From Lichenostomus cassidix (Eukaryota; Chordata; Aves; Passeriformes; Meliphagidae), in the NCBI GenBank assembly GCA_008360975.2, contig CM039184.1, positions 36,071,797 through 36,135,796 on the forward strand: a stretch of 64,000 nucleotides of DNA. The letters are read 5' to 3'. The position numbers and the translations under genes are program-made. Shown here piece after piece: positions 24,881-38,056 of the stretch. Position 1 is the first letter of the stretch. Each line of letters starts with the position of its first letter. The notes under the pieces are model-generated. The model had not been told where the DNA came from and made no database searches. It worked only from the letters and a program-made list of their open reading frames with translations.

Positions 24881-27800
24881 GAAGTGGATTGTACATCCAT
24901 AGGTATTTGTAATTTTTTATTTGTTACACATTTCTATCTGCTATGAAAAGAAATTAATACACTCAAGCAGAAAAACACATTAGAACAATACTGTGTACCA
25001 AAACTGAAATCAGTCTAGAGAGACATTAAATATAGAGTGGGAGAAACAGAAAATATATCATACAAAAAGTATTAAACCTTTGCATTTTGCCAATCTTATT
25101 TCTCATTGCCTTTGCTTGTGGTCTCTTCTTCCAGTTGTAACATGACTAGTAATTAGAAAAAAGGCAACCCTAGAAAGTGTGAGAGTTCATCCACTGGAGT
25201 GGCATCCATATGACATATTGTTCTCTGATAGCATTACTATATTGCAGAATCTGTTTTTGAGGAAGGTTTTCATTTAATATGCTTGCATAAAAATTCCTGT
25301 CCCAGCATAAAGAAGAATCACTGGGAGTTATGCCAACTCATGTCTGAACACAGTGTAAAGATTCTCTTTCTCTGGATGTAACCAGTGGCAGCAGTTAAAG
25401 GAGATATGATATCTCTTCTGCAGATGACTTAACCCAGATTTTTTAACAGATTAAAGAAACCACAACACATTGCTTTTTTGTTTTGTTTTTAAACTAAGTG
25501 GCTAGGGCAAGTTCTAGCCTCTTCAGCTAGGACACAAAACCTGCCCATATTTCAGTAAGTTTAGTGAGTAGAAATGCTGTCAGGCTGTGAGATTATTTTA
25601 TGTAGAATAATTTTCTCTTTGTTTTCTGGAAAACACAGCAAAAATATATATCCTGTGCAGGTAAATTAATGTGTGTATAAAACTTTAACAACTAGCTTGT
25701 GGACACTGGAGCAAACACAGCAGACATACGCCCATGTCAGCTAAGCTACAGTTGATGTCCTTTTTTAAGCATATTTATAGACCAGGCATTTTTTCCCCAT
25801 GTTGTTATCCCTGGAAGTGCAGATTAGACCTTTAGAAAGACTTTGGCACACCATTAAAAAAGAAAAAGGGCACCACTGGAATGACTCTAAGTGAACAAAG
25901 TAATCTGAGATGAAGAAAAAAGTGACTAAACTTATTGCCAAAGTCTGTGGGCTGCCAGCTGCAATAACTAACCCAGGATCTATTGCAGACGGTTAATTCT
26001 AATTTTCCAATAAGGAAGTTTGGCATTTGTTTTTACATGTTAATATTTAGTAAATAGGAATATATTTTTACTTTAATTTCAAGATTATTTTCTCATTAAT
26101 ATCCTCTCCAGCCACTTTTTGTTTTCACAATTCTTACATGCACAGTTGCAGAGGAATGCAGAAACAACCCAAAAGCCAGGGAGCGTATTTATTTTAAGAT
26201 ATGATTTTCACTGGAATAGTCAATCTAAATGCAGAGTTGCCTTCATTTTGGGTGTAACTATAAGAAATATCTATGATTCCTTGACTCTCAGATTTTGCTT
26301 AAGAAGAAATCTTTCTGCTTTCACCTGCATTTCAGAACCAAAGACATAATGGACAGTCAATTTCAGTGGGCTAAGCATTATAACCAATCCAGAGAAATTA
26401 AAACATTTGTACTCCCTATGTACTTATTATTAACATGAATATTTGAATTTCTCTGTCCATACAGTTAATCCACCCCAACCACAGACAGCTGTTTTGCACT
26501 CAAATGCATCTGTGAGAAGAAAATATATCATCATCCATTTGATTTCACACATTCTTGCTGTTTAGAAAAGGTAAAACAGAGAAAAACAAAAAGTGAAAAA
26601 TGGAAAATACCATAAAGACTATTGCTAAAGGCTAGCAGATAGTTCCTTTCATTACTAGAAAGACTCCTATCATAAGTAGGCTTTCTTTCTTAAAATTATG
26701 AACACTTGTCTGTGGTCTTTACTCTCCACAGGTCTTTAATCTAAAGTGATATAAAAGAATCACTCACTTATCTACACTGCAAAATATTGTAGACCTAGTG
26801 CATCACACCATTCTTATAATCCATCTACAGTCTGAGTCCTCGTATCCACCCTTTCATGTATTTCATACTTAAACGGAAATAATTTTCTCTTTAATTAATT
26901 AATCCTGTTAATTAAATTACATTTAATCTTCATTTGGCCAGTAAAGAGGTCAATACTTTCTACAGGCCCTCTTCCATAATAAGATCTTTCCTCTCTTAAA
27001 ATTACCATTTGAAGACTAAGCAAGTGGCAAATGGTAATTCCATACAAGTAATGATCTGATGAATTGCCAAGGCCTGGAAATCCCACAGACGTGGCTATAA
27101 TTCTGCACATGTCTGACAGATCCAATGCCATATACACTAGATCCAGCAATGAAAGCAATTTAAACAGGAGGAATGTCTGTCTGTATCACTTCTGCTTCAG
27201 CATTGCTCTGTTGGGTTTGGGCTGTTGCAGCAGCTGGCTGAAATTCTGTCCTCCTCAGGCTACAGAAAAGTGTCTTCTAGGAATGGACAAAGATGTGGTT
27301 ATGACTCAGCTTCCCTTGCAAAAATGGGATGTTTATTTTTATTTGGAAAAAAAATATTTATTTTTATAAAAAAAAATTCATATTAAACTGTTGAAAAAAA
27401 GCTGATTCTTAAATGTTCTGAAAGAACTGGGTAAGGTGAACCCTGTTTATTTCCTTACAAGAAAGAAAAAGAACATTTACTGCTGCTAGGGAAAGGGTTG
27501 CAGGTGGAAGGTTGGCAGATGCAGCACCTTCCTTGAGACATAAAGAAAACAGCTTTGAAAAAAAGACTAAGATCTGATCTACTTGTTTGTCAGGAACTCC
27601 TAGATAGCTAGTGGTTTTATTATAGGAGCTTCCTATGAAAAATTAAGAATAGTCAGGGTTTTTTTTTAATTTCCCAGTTCTTAACAAACAATGCATCTTT
27701 GATTCTGCACTGAGCCACAGAAGTCCTAATTATTTTGTCTCTAGCTTTTAGAATAAGCTAGCTTGAGAACCAGAGTGTAAGAAAGGATTCTCAAGGCACA

Positions 27801-28564
27801 CAGGCTGATCCTGAAAAAAAATTTAAAAGGGATATGAGAATCAGAAACACATTTTAATGACAAGCAGTTTATACTTTTCCAAAGGCAGCTTCATCAGAGA
27901 ACAGCCAAGAAATATATGCTCCCACAGGTAATAAAACAAACCCTTCCATAAAAACAGCTGTGAACATAATTGAAGATTCATAACAAAATATATGGTTTTT
28001 TCACAGCTTGCTTTTCAAATAAATCCATAGCTATAGACTTTGGGCTTAGAGGTAAGCCCAAAGAATACTAATGTAATTACAGGATTGTTGCTGAAATATT
28101 TTTAAGTTTACATACACATATGCAGTCACACAGGTTAAACCCTTTGGGATACAATCCTGCTAACTAACTGTAGCAACATCATTCACCTTTCTGAGACTGA
28201 AAGAGAGGTACTGGAACCAAGAGAGAAAATTATGTGGAGAACATAAAATATCTGACCTGACCTGTTATATTTTTTGCACTTTTCCTTTCTGTTTCCTGAA
28301 AAAAGCAAGTGCAGAACTAGCAGCTCGTTTTCACCAGATGAGGATAATCACAAAGGACACCTCACCATTGCCTCATCGCTTTCAGACTGCCGACACTCAT
28401 TGGTATCAAACAGTAGAAAACCATTCTTGCAGAAAAACAGAATAGGGTGGTGAAGAACAAGGGATGGCAGCTATGTTTTCCATTAGCAATTTGCACCTAC
28501 TGGAGGAGAGTTCTGGCAAACACCATGGCCAGCTGGAGGTAGCTGGTGAGAGCATGAAATTTGG
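24881..28564. other. AT-rich single-copy DNA, no gene recognised
   Basis: No gene seen. It contains a cluster of homeodomain-like TTAATTAA words at 26890-26916 that are mutually complementary, A/T runs near 27340-27375, and the hairpin at 28038-28063 listed separately. Overlapping short frames near 26895-27369 show no known domain. Confidence 0.5.
28038..28063. repeat. Perfect inverted repeat, 11-bp arms, 4-nt loop
   Basis: CTTTGGGCTTA at 28038-28048 is exactly complementary to TAAGCCCAAAG at 28053-28063, separated by GAGG. The pairing stops sharply on both sides. It contains five G:C pairs per stem, unlike the AT-only palindromes elsewhere in the window. It is much shorter than a microRNA precursor, and no larger stem surrounds it. 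Confidence 0.95.
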
Positions 28565-28565
28565 A

Positions 28566-29103
28566 TTCTGTGGGTTAATGCCAGTATGCAGTCAAGCCCC
28601 ACACAGCTGGTCACTCAGCCTCCTCCATGGGATGGGAGAGAACTGGAAGGATAAAAGTGTGAGAAGTCATGGTGTGAAATAAAAACAGTTTAGGAGGTAA
28701 GCAAAAGCTTTGCACAAAGCAGAACAAGGCCATCCCTTCACTGCTTCCCACCATCTGATCAGTGTTCACCTATGCCTAAGAAAGCTGGGCTCTATCATGC
28801 TTAAGGGTGACTTGGGAAGGCAGATTCCACAATTTCAAATATTCCCATTCTTTCCTGCAGCTTTTACTGCTGAGCACAGTGGCATATGGTGTTGGATATC
28901 CCTTTGTTCAGTGAGGGTCAGCTGGCCAGCTGTGTCCCCTCCAAACTCCTTGAGTACCCCAACCTACACACTATTTAAGCGCTTCTCAGCAAGGGCTAAA
29001 ACATTGCTGTATTATCAACACAATTTTGGTCACAAATCAAAAATATAGTCCCATACCATCTACTTTGAAAAAAATTAACTCTATCCCAGCTCAAACAAGA
29101 ACA
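28566..29103 (-). mobile_element. Solo ERVL-type LTR (minus strand)
   Basis: Read on the minus strand, the block begins at 29103 with TGTTCTTGTTTGAGCTGGG and continues with 'ATAGAGTTAATTTT'. This is the characteristic start of a very common avian ERVL (class III) LTR family. Further family blocks follow in order: the TGTTGATAATACAG stretch near 29014-29027, 'GGAGGGGACACAGCTGGCCAGCTGACC' near 28917-28943, 'GATATCCAACACCATATG' near 28885-28902, and the GTCACCCTTAAGCATGATAGAGCCC stretch near 28790-28814. It ends near 28566. The usual TATA region has decayed (CAGTAAAAGC), and the usual poly(A) region reads CCTAAACTG. No internal retroviral sequence, primer site or polypurine tract adjoins either end, so it is a solo LTR left after recombination. 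The flanking 5-mers TTGGA and CTTGA are not identical, consistent with age. The open frames inside it are not genes. Confidence 0.88.
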
Positions 29104-32100
29104 CTTGACTAGCTATCTTTTTATTAGGAGGAGTGTTTGTGGTTTGTTTGGTTTAATTGTTTAAATCATGGAGATAATCTCTATATAAATTCAAACCCCA
29201 AAGATTTCAGCAGCTGTTTCAGTAAAGATCTGATTGTGATCAAGCAGCTTCAGAGAGGTCAAAGAGAGACAGACACATGAAAATATCTACCATCTCCCTC
29301 TCCTCTTAAAAATATCACTTGAAATTGCTTAAGACATTCAGATTCTCAGACTTTCTTCTATAAAGCTGCAACATGAGACGAGATACCCCAAGTAAGAATA
29401 ATCACAACACCAAGATGCAGATCATCAGAAGAGAAGAAAGAATTAAAATGTGTAAAAGCAGATATTTATATTTGCCAAATATTATAGAGATTCATGTAGC
29501 ATAGTGAAAAAGGTCATTTTAGTGAAATAGCATCTCATTTCACAAGATATTTTAGTGAGATATTTTAAGTGCCACCATTAGCATGTAGCACCTCAGTAAG
29601 ACATAGATCTGTGAAGACCCTCACCAATTTGTAATGCCAAGAATTTGACATTAGATGCACATTAAAAACCATTTTCACTCTCTTCTTGAATATTGCCTGT
29701 TAAGAGTCAGCATACCCACTGGATTTCTACCAGACAAAGTACGAAATCTTATTGTATTAAAAGAAATATAATTGGTCACAGATGATTGTTACATTTCAAC
29801 AATGAAGGATTTAATGACTCACAGGAAAATGAGAAATAGAAATGCAAAGATTTTTTAAAAGTATTTCTAATAATTTCTAAGCATTCGTATGCTTAGCAGT
29901 CTCAAAGCAACATGGGCAGTTCATAAGAATATCATTGAAAAGTATGAGATCAGGAAGAAAAGATGTTATTAATATTTACACTGCAAAATGAGAGCATTTG
30001 TATTTTTAATATCCAGATATGAGCATTCCCACTGCTGGATCTAATTCCCTCTGCTTCAAAATAACTACAAACCAGACTATTTAATTGAGTGTCATGAGAA
30101 ATGTTTACTGAAGAGCAATACTGCTTTAGAGACATCATTGACAGTAGATACCAAACTCAGTAATTTAATTAAAAAAACACAATTCTGTGGCTAGGTGGAA
30201 AATTTAGATGTTAATTCTAAGCTACTGATTTACAAAGAGGAGCAATAATTAATGTCTGTGTATGTACAATATGTGTATGTATGTTTGTAAATAAATTCTT
30301 ATCTTGCTGGTTTTGTTTAATTTTACTAGAAAATTTACCGGGCTATGTAATCAAAAACACAAAACATAAGGAGTGTGCATACATTTATGTTTGTATATAT
30401 ATATATAAACATTTTATATATATATTTTAATATTTCAGGTAGGCTCTGCTCCCAGTAATAATATCCAGAGTCATTTAAGATGGACATACCATTTGAAGTC
30501 TGCTCTGAATATAGGAGAATGGATTTTCAAGTGTCAAAAAAGAATCCTTTATCCTGCTTGGTAAAGCTTGCATCTGATGCTAAGCTTTATTTAAAAGTCT
30601 AAAACTGGAAGTAAGGAAATGTATGATATGAGATAACATAAATCAAAGTGTCTGTATGTGATACAGCCTATTAAGAGATAAGGAAAACAATATGTCAGTC
30701 AATAGACTGGGCACGAGATGCTTCCAGGGTTTTTTACAAGGACCTACACAGCAGTCATACTGTGAAAATTCACTCAGATATTCTAACCAGATGCAAATGT
30801 TATTTGTTCCAGCTAAGCACACTTTCCAAAGAAATCTTACTGAGCAATCATTGTAAACAAGATGCCTTTGGAGATGTTGAGAAAGCGCTAAAATGAATTT
30901 CCTGATAGATCAGATACTGTGGAAAAATACACTGTTAATAGAATGAAGCTGGTGTTGACACATGAATTTATTGTCCTAATAGAGAAATACATTGACAGTG
31001 AAAAAATGCATCAGCCTTCGCTTCACTTTGCAGCAAGAAATAAGATATTTTATTACTCTTGATACTGTGCAATAAATTATATGTAATATATCTGTCTTTC
31101 AAGCTCTTCTCTTTTTTCTTGCTTTCTGCTTCTGCTTATTATCTCTGTTTTTCCACATACATCCCAACATTGTATTGGCAAACTGTCATTGTGTTCATCA
31201 ATTTTCTCTATCGGATAACTAGTTATCCAGTCTTAGAGCTTACCACCTTCTAATTTTAGAAGTATTAATGTCATGTAATACTATGAATGTATATACACAT
31301 AATTTAATTGCAGACTGTGCAAAAAGAAAAATCTAGATATCCAGTTTTCATCTAGTCCTCTGAGCAAGCTTTTTTTCCCTGCTTTATAGTCTATTTTACA
31401 GATAGATCTACCTATTAGGCTTATAGATATATCTTTCAGTAAGCTATTTCTGACTGAACACTGAAATAATGGTGTTTAGCAAATATCTGTGCACAGATTT
31501 CGTCTGGCTTATTTGGGCTTTGCTGTAATTGAATGGAATCCAAATAAACTATTTGACTGGGATCCAGCAGTCTCTCTTGGCATCTTTCTGCATTGCTTTT
31601 AGCTTGGGCTTTTTGAAACATGGAGAGGAATCAGTTTCATGGAGATCTTCTAAGCTTAATGATTTTGGTTATTCCTTTAGCACATGAACCAAAATGTTAT
31701 AATAATTCTCTTATAATTACTCACTCATCAGTATTCAGTCCATACCACCCATTCCTTCAGTACTGTGTTTTCAAGACAGAAGGCACCGGAGCAGATCTAA
31801 ACAACACCAATCTAAGACTTTGTGCACCACATGGGTTCGTTTCTGCAATATCACATATTTTTCTCATAAACTGGTCATTGATGCTTTCCAAACCTCAACT
31901 GACCTCATTTCTGCTGTATGGGTAAGTCAATCCCCATAATATACTGTAAAAATCATACTTCAGTGGTGGAAAGTGTGTAACCATTGGCACTTTTCAGCAA
32001 GGTAAGAGTTATAATGTATCTTTCCTTTCACATTAGTGTTTCTGTGGACTGTAAGGACATAATCACAGTTCAATAGTGACCTTTTATTGCATCTCTTTAT

Positions 32101-35100
32101 CAGTAATTATATTTTTTGAGCACAATAAACTAATTGCAGTAGTAAGAAACAACACAATAGAAGAATAAAAATAAAAGATTGCCATGATACATCTGGTTTA
32201 TTATGTAAACAAAACAGCAAATCAATACAATATTTACTGAAGGTTACAAACAATCACTCCATTTTCCACTTTAGCAAAATCCCAGACTTAAAAAGAAGAT
32301 CTTCTTCAAATGTTTTTCCTTTCTTCATTTCGAGGACTGTAAAGAATCCATGTGTCTGATGTAACTTGCTGCGGATAAAAGATCAAATATTTTGCACTCT
32401 GCAGATGGTGTTTTGCTGCTTTCATAAGCAGGTCACTAAGTAAATTCTGTTTGCATTTTCAAATGGACAACAATTGCCAGATGTTAAATTGATCTCTACA
32501 ACTTTTCAAATAAATATTTCTTTTTGAAAACAGAAAAGGGAGAGATCTGATAACAACCACTCTGGTAACTCAAAACCAGCAATTTAAATAGGTTAATAAA
32601 TACAGGTACCAAAAAAATGATAATATTTAAAATCACCATAGATAAAGGAATTAAAATATTTATTTTCTGTGTCGTAATAAGTTGTGAATCTTATTTCTGA
32701 TTAACAAAACTTGGACCACAGAACTGAGGTCAGGTCACGTCAAATGTATGGAAGAAAAAGATTAGCAGACTTAATATTTCCTACTTCTTTTCCTCTAAAA
32801 GCTTGACTTGAGACATCAGTGATTTCATATATTTTAAATTTTTTCCATCTTTTTCACACTTACAACCCTAATAAATAAACTTTCCGTGCAAAATACATTG
32901 ACCGAGTATGTTGCAGAAAGATGCCTACTGATCTGTCATTCACCTACAAATACATCTCCAGGTTCAATCTGTCAGCTGAGAAAAAATGGAGAGTAAGAAT
33001 ATACACAGGAGTATAACTCAAGATATTTAATTTAAGCTCTTTTTACTTTGGAAAAAGCCATGCTCAATTCCTTTTTATAGTAATTTAGAGATAAAATAAC
33101 TTGAACAAAATTTTGACATCCCCCACTAAGAGAAAACAGTGGAATAAGGGAATCTACGCATTTGATGTAATCATGCCTGTTCAAATTTTATGAAGTAACC
33201 AATTAAACATCATCATCAGCTGGTCATGTGTAAAACAGGATAGACACAGCATTTGAACTTCCTTTTCAATTTTGAGCCAGAAATAAACACAGGATTTGTA
33301 AGAAAAAAAAGGACTTTATAATGATCAGAAAATGAAAGGTCTTGTCAGTAATGCTGACAAGATTAATTTAGCACAATACTATATATTAAGAGAAATTAAT
33401 ATCTGTTTCTCCTTTGCTCCTACTGTGTTAGTTAATATTATCTACAAATATTTCATACCTATCCTAAACTTAAAATCTACTGGGTTTACCACAATGCAGT
33501 AGAATTCAAGTGGATGATTGGAGACCCAAGGAGGCAGCTGCATAGAATAGTGTGATAGCTGCTAATGTGAACACTGAAATTACCAGCTCTGGATGGAAAT
33601 AGCAAAAGTATTATATTTAGAGAAGTAGTTTAATTTGTCAAATCACTGTTCACTCTCACTATCCAGTTCAATGAAAATACTTTCATGTAGAAAGGCTATA
33701 AGATGAAACAAACAAAAATCCAAGCAAATCATAAACACAAGAAAGTAAATGCATGAGTGAACACACAAGAGAACCAAGTACTGAGAAAACCAGTTAATGG
33801 TTTTGCATATTTTCACATTTAAGTATCATCTTTCATTAGATTATATCACTGTTTAATAGGCAACTGAATTTTTGCTTTTGTCAGTGTAATTTTCTTCTCC
33901 TAAGTGAATGACTGTGCCATTAGACTCTTTTATTAGGTAACTGGCTAAATTACTCATGTTACTAATTAATGATTCAGGCTACCCTGTTCTGTTTGCATTA
34001 AACAAATACATTTAAGATTCTATACAGGGCAGGGCACTTGGTGAAAAATAACAAGGTAGACAATTTTCTAGTGATAATAAGGCATAAAAGAGTTTTAATT
34101 CTTAGGTAAAGGACCCTTAGATAAACGATGCTCAAAAGAAAAATGGCAAACAGTGACAACTAGAGCTTACTAAAATGCCTTCTGGAACAGTCCAGATTCC
34201 ACTTACTATTTGCATCCTAACATTCAATGACGTAATTTAATGACCACTGGCACAACAAAACTGATAATATTTTTTTAAAATGTATTTTTTGCTGAAATGG
34301 TCTAATCTTCTTTTTCAACTTCTTTTATCACCACAACATCATTCCAGGGTCATCCAAAAATAGTTTGTTCTTCTGAAAACATTTTATCTTTGTTGATATT
34401 GTGAGTCATATATGGTTACCTAAACCAAGGCTTTAAAATGTTTTAGTACTTTTCAAAGTACCAAAAAATCCATAGAAGGTTGAAAGGTCCCCAAATGCCT
34501 TTCGATCATACACTAAGTAGTGCAGCATATTTTCAATGTTGAACCTGCCCTAATATCTGTTAAAGGACCTTCCAAAACACTTTTTTGTTTGTTTCTTATT
34601 TAAATAGTGACACTTAACGTGTATGCTCAGATGATCTGTACTGAATATTTAGTAATAGAATAAACAGCAGGCTGTATGTATCTTGGATATTTATTGCAGT
34701 ATCTTACTGTATGATGGATGTCTTTAATGAAATAAGTCTGGCATCATTTTAGAGCTAAAAACCCTATTTCACAAGGGGAAAAAAAGGTTGACGTGGAAAG
34801 CATGGAAGTATTTATGTGAAAATACATAGGAACTCAATGCCTTGCAAAAATAGAGCTTATATGACCATTTTTCAGAATGGAACAACATAAAGAAGAGGCA
34901 AATTTTAATCTTGCTAATTTATAACTAGATCCTGTGTTAGCACAGTGTCTCTTACAGTCCCATTCATCACCACAAAATAGACACCATATTTAGGACAAAA
35001 CTCCAGGATCTGTGTGTCTCCTCTGACCTGAAATCTTATTCTCTGCCTCTGTGACCTTCTCACAGTGGTCTAGTCATTAGCTAAATGTGAAATTGACTGA

Positions 35101-35609
35101 GCAATGCTCTTACAAACCCTTCAATAACTCCTAGTCTTTTCCCAGACACTGTTTGCAAAGTCACTCTGCTGATCCCAGACTATATTTTAACCAGCAGCAC
35201 TGGCTGAGACCTTTCTGTGAAGCATCACCTCAGTGTCACTCCCTGTGTGGCTCTCCCCATCCACCTACCCAGGCTACATTCTCAGCCAGGCTTCATGTTT
35301 TGTCTCAAAAACTGCAGCACACAATTTTCTGGTGCTGACAAACCAGATGAATACTCTCCTATCCTTTCAAACTGCTCTGGTACCCAGCATTTGCTAGCTG
35401 GCTTGGTCCTGTACCTACTCCTTCATATCCATTCACCATGGACACCATCCACTCTGAACATACATTATGGTCTTTACTCTGACAGACCCTTCAGGATCTT
35501 TTTAATGGCAACCAACACCTTTTAAGTCAGTCCAAAATTCATTCAAAATTTCCTCAACTTCTAGAACCTACCAATTACTTTTTTACTTGCTTTGCAATTT
35601 GCTTTGAAG
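29104..35609. other. AT-rich DNA, no gene recognised
   Basis: No gene, RNA or clear transposon recognised over about 6.5 kb. A (TA)n-rich stretch lies at about 30394-30432. The region 32180-32260 is unusually rich in TTTAC/GTAAAC-type words and could be a conserved non-coding element, but this is only an impression. The frames at 35153-35525 lie in a somewhat more C-rich block with no recognisable protein. Confidence 0.5.
30394..30432. repeat. (TA)n-rich low-complexity tract
   Basis: Two runs of alternating TA are separated by AAACATTTTA. It is a simple sequence with no further signal. Confidence 0.85.
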
Positions 35610-35670
35610 AGAGGATTGGATGAGATGATTCCATAATGCTCGCTCCAACATAGACACTTTATGATTCCAA
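35610..35670 (+). mobile_element. CR1 LINE 3' tip, about 60 bp (plus strand)
   Basis: The sequence GAGGATTGGATGAGATGATT, followed by a variable stretch, 'GCTCCAACATAGACACTTTATGATTCC', matches the end of CR1 elements (ggattggactagatgatctccagagg...tccaacc...attctatgattc). Only the last roughly 60 bases can be recognised, with no upstream CR1 sequence. This suggests a very short insertion or an old, decayed copy. Confidence 0.7.
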
Positions 35671-37680
35671 ATTTTCTAACAAACATTTTTGTGCTTTCTG
35701 TCCTACTGCTCTAACCAACCAATTATCCTCTCTTTAATTCTACTTAAACATCCCATTTTGTAACACCTACAAAAACTTAGTCTGGATTGTACTGACAATT
35801 ATTTGCACAGTGAACCTCTACTGATTGATTCCATGTCCTCTGTACTCCCTATTTTCACACACTAACACTTAAAAAATGCTTCATTACAAACCCTGTGAAG
35901 CTCTGCTCCTCTACTGTTAGGCATGAAAGCCACATGTCAATAGCAAGAACTCCTGAACATTGTGACAACATAAATAATAAACAAAAATCAACTTCCAGAG
36001 TTAGGATGCTCACAATCTTGGCACAATAATTATTTTCTCTGGAATATTTTTTTCTTCTTTCCTAACGTTATTATTTTATTAAACACTACTTATTTTGAGG
36101 AATCGATGAATAACTAACCCTTTTCACACAGTATTTCTTTTTATCTCAGCAACAAAATATATTACTTTTATACCTTAATACCTGTGTTCAAGCAGTAGTT
36201 CCCAAGGTTTTCTTATTATAAACCACAATGCAGAAAAGGGATTTGGTATGGACCTCTTATACTATACGAAAAATCAGGTTTCATGAATGAGTGCAGTTTG
36301 CAACATTGTATTAGACCTTAGATAAGTCCACAACCTATTAAAACTCTGATGCACACATGACTATTTAAAAACATCCTAGACACTTTCAGTGACTGAGTTT
36401 GTGAGCCACAATTCTACAATGAATGTCCTGATGAGATGCTTTTATTCTCCCTGGAATTAGTTATCTATATACATGTAAAATATTTAAGCACAGTTTCCTT
36501 CAGAGTTAAGGTGACCCTTCGATATATGCTCCTTAACAACTAGTAATATTTGACATTTCGTCTCAAAGGGACAGACTGTATTTGCTAGCAACTGTAAAGC
36601 TAGTCTTGCAAGAGAAGGCCAACATACATCTTTGGTTTTGTTTCAGGAACCAAAACTTTGCAAATCCATGCTAAAATTAGAAACAATTTTAATTTCTCAT
36701 TTTGTAGTTAATTGGGTCCTGAGAATTTCCATAACTAATCTGAAATATAGTATATTATGTCATAGAGAACACATTTGTTACAAAAACTTCTGCATGAGTA
36801 AATTATTGACATTGGCCCACTTCTGCCACAGTCCTGAATTAATTCTGAATAAATAGAATGTGCTTCTTCAAAGAAAATATAATCACAAAAGATTTCCAGA
36901 ATGAGTAAAAGAAGTTAGAAACAAAAAAAAAAAACTCCTTCACATTATTGGAGAATACCAGCCAACTTATTCAGCCTGTTTTTCACAGAAAAGCTGAATT
37001 TTATTTATTTGGTCAGTGAAAGTCATGATGTGCTCTGTCATATCTACAACACTAATTTCAGGATTTCTACCCAAATCTGTTTTGTAACCAATGGGGAGCA
37101 TTTTTTAAAACATCCCTGTAATTTACTAACCAACATAAGGCAATTTGCACTTCTAAATTACTTATACAGTTTTCTACTTCAAGCATTTAGCAAAACTATA
37201 TAAATTGGCTTTTCACTTTAAAAAACCTATTTTCTTTGTCTTAAGCAAAGTTTCTTTATTCATACAATGGTTTTCAGTCCTTTAACTAATTTTCTCTCAA
37301 GGTAAAACATTTTTCATTTTAAATTATTGGAGTGGAAAATTGCACAGGTTTAAAAATTTATGAAAAAATATGTAAGAGCCTACAGTCTCATAAAATATGT
37401 ATCATACAGCACCATATTTATTCTACCTACTTGTTAAATTTGCTTAAAGTGCCCACTGTGATTTGTTTGGCAGAACATACTTCTTTTTTCATAAAAGTCT
37501 TTTCTGTGTCTTACACAGTGTTATCTATTGTTTGAACTGCACCAGGAAAAAAGAAAACATAACATTTCTGATTTTTTTTCCTGTCCTTATTAACAGAGGT
37601 TAGCCAATATTGGGAATATAAAACAATATTTTTATGAAGCCATTGAGGAAAATTTAAGTCTAAAGAATACTTATTAAGCA

Positions 37681-37731
37681 ATAAATATAAATAAATATAA
37701 TAATATTAATCATATAAATATAGTTTCAACA
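37681..37731. repeat. ATAAATA-type low-complexity tract
   Basis: Irregular repeats of ATAAATATAA and TAATATTAAT. It is simple AT-rich DNA. Confidence 0.75.
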
Positions 37732-38022
37732 TTTAAGTGAAATATTCCATCAAAATATGGGAATCTGGAGTGAAAATATTAATTTTGTTTAGCAACGATA
37801 TTCTTTCAGATCATCTTGTTTCAGTAACAAGCTTAAATATCAGAATATTTTACAATATCTCCTGCCAAATAACTTGCTGATAACATGTACACCTAACAGT
37901 GGAAAAATTTACAATATCAGCCACATAGCTTTAAGAGAAGATCTCTTTAGCCATGTTTGTTCAAGAATAAATAAATATTACTTATTCCTGAACTAGCTTG
38001 TAACATAAGCATAAAATAAAAC

Positions 38023-38056
38023 AATAAAGATATAAATAAAGATTAAAATAAAGATT
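38023..38056. repeat. AATAAAGAT-type repeat
   Basis: Three AATAAAGAT words separated by short AT-rich spacers. It is a short imperfect tandem repeat that happens to contain several poly(A)-signal words; no gene ends here. Confidence 0.75.

Noticed and set aside
26890..26916. TTAATTAA cluster as a homeobox enhancer
   Set aside because: The words are low-complexity AT sequence and complementary by composition; there is no independent evidence of function.
28710..29048. 112-codon plus-strand frame
   Set aside because: It lies wholly within the minus-strand solo LTR and runs against the element's direction.
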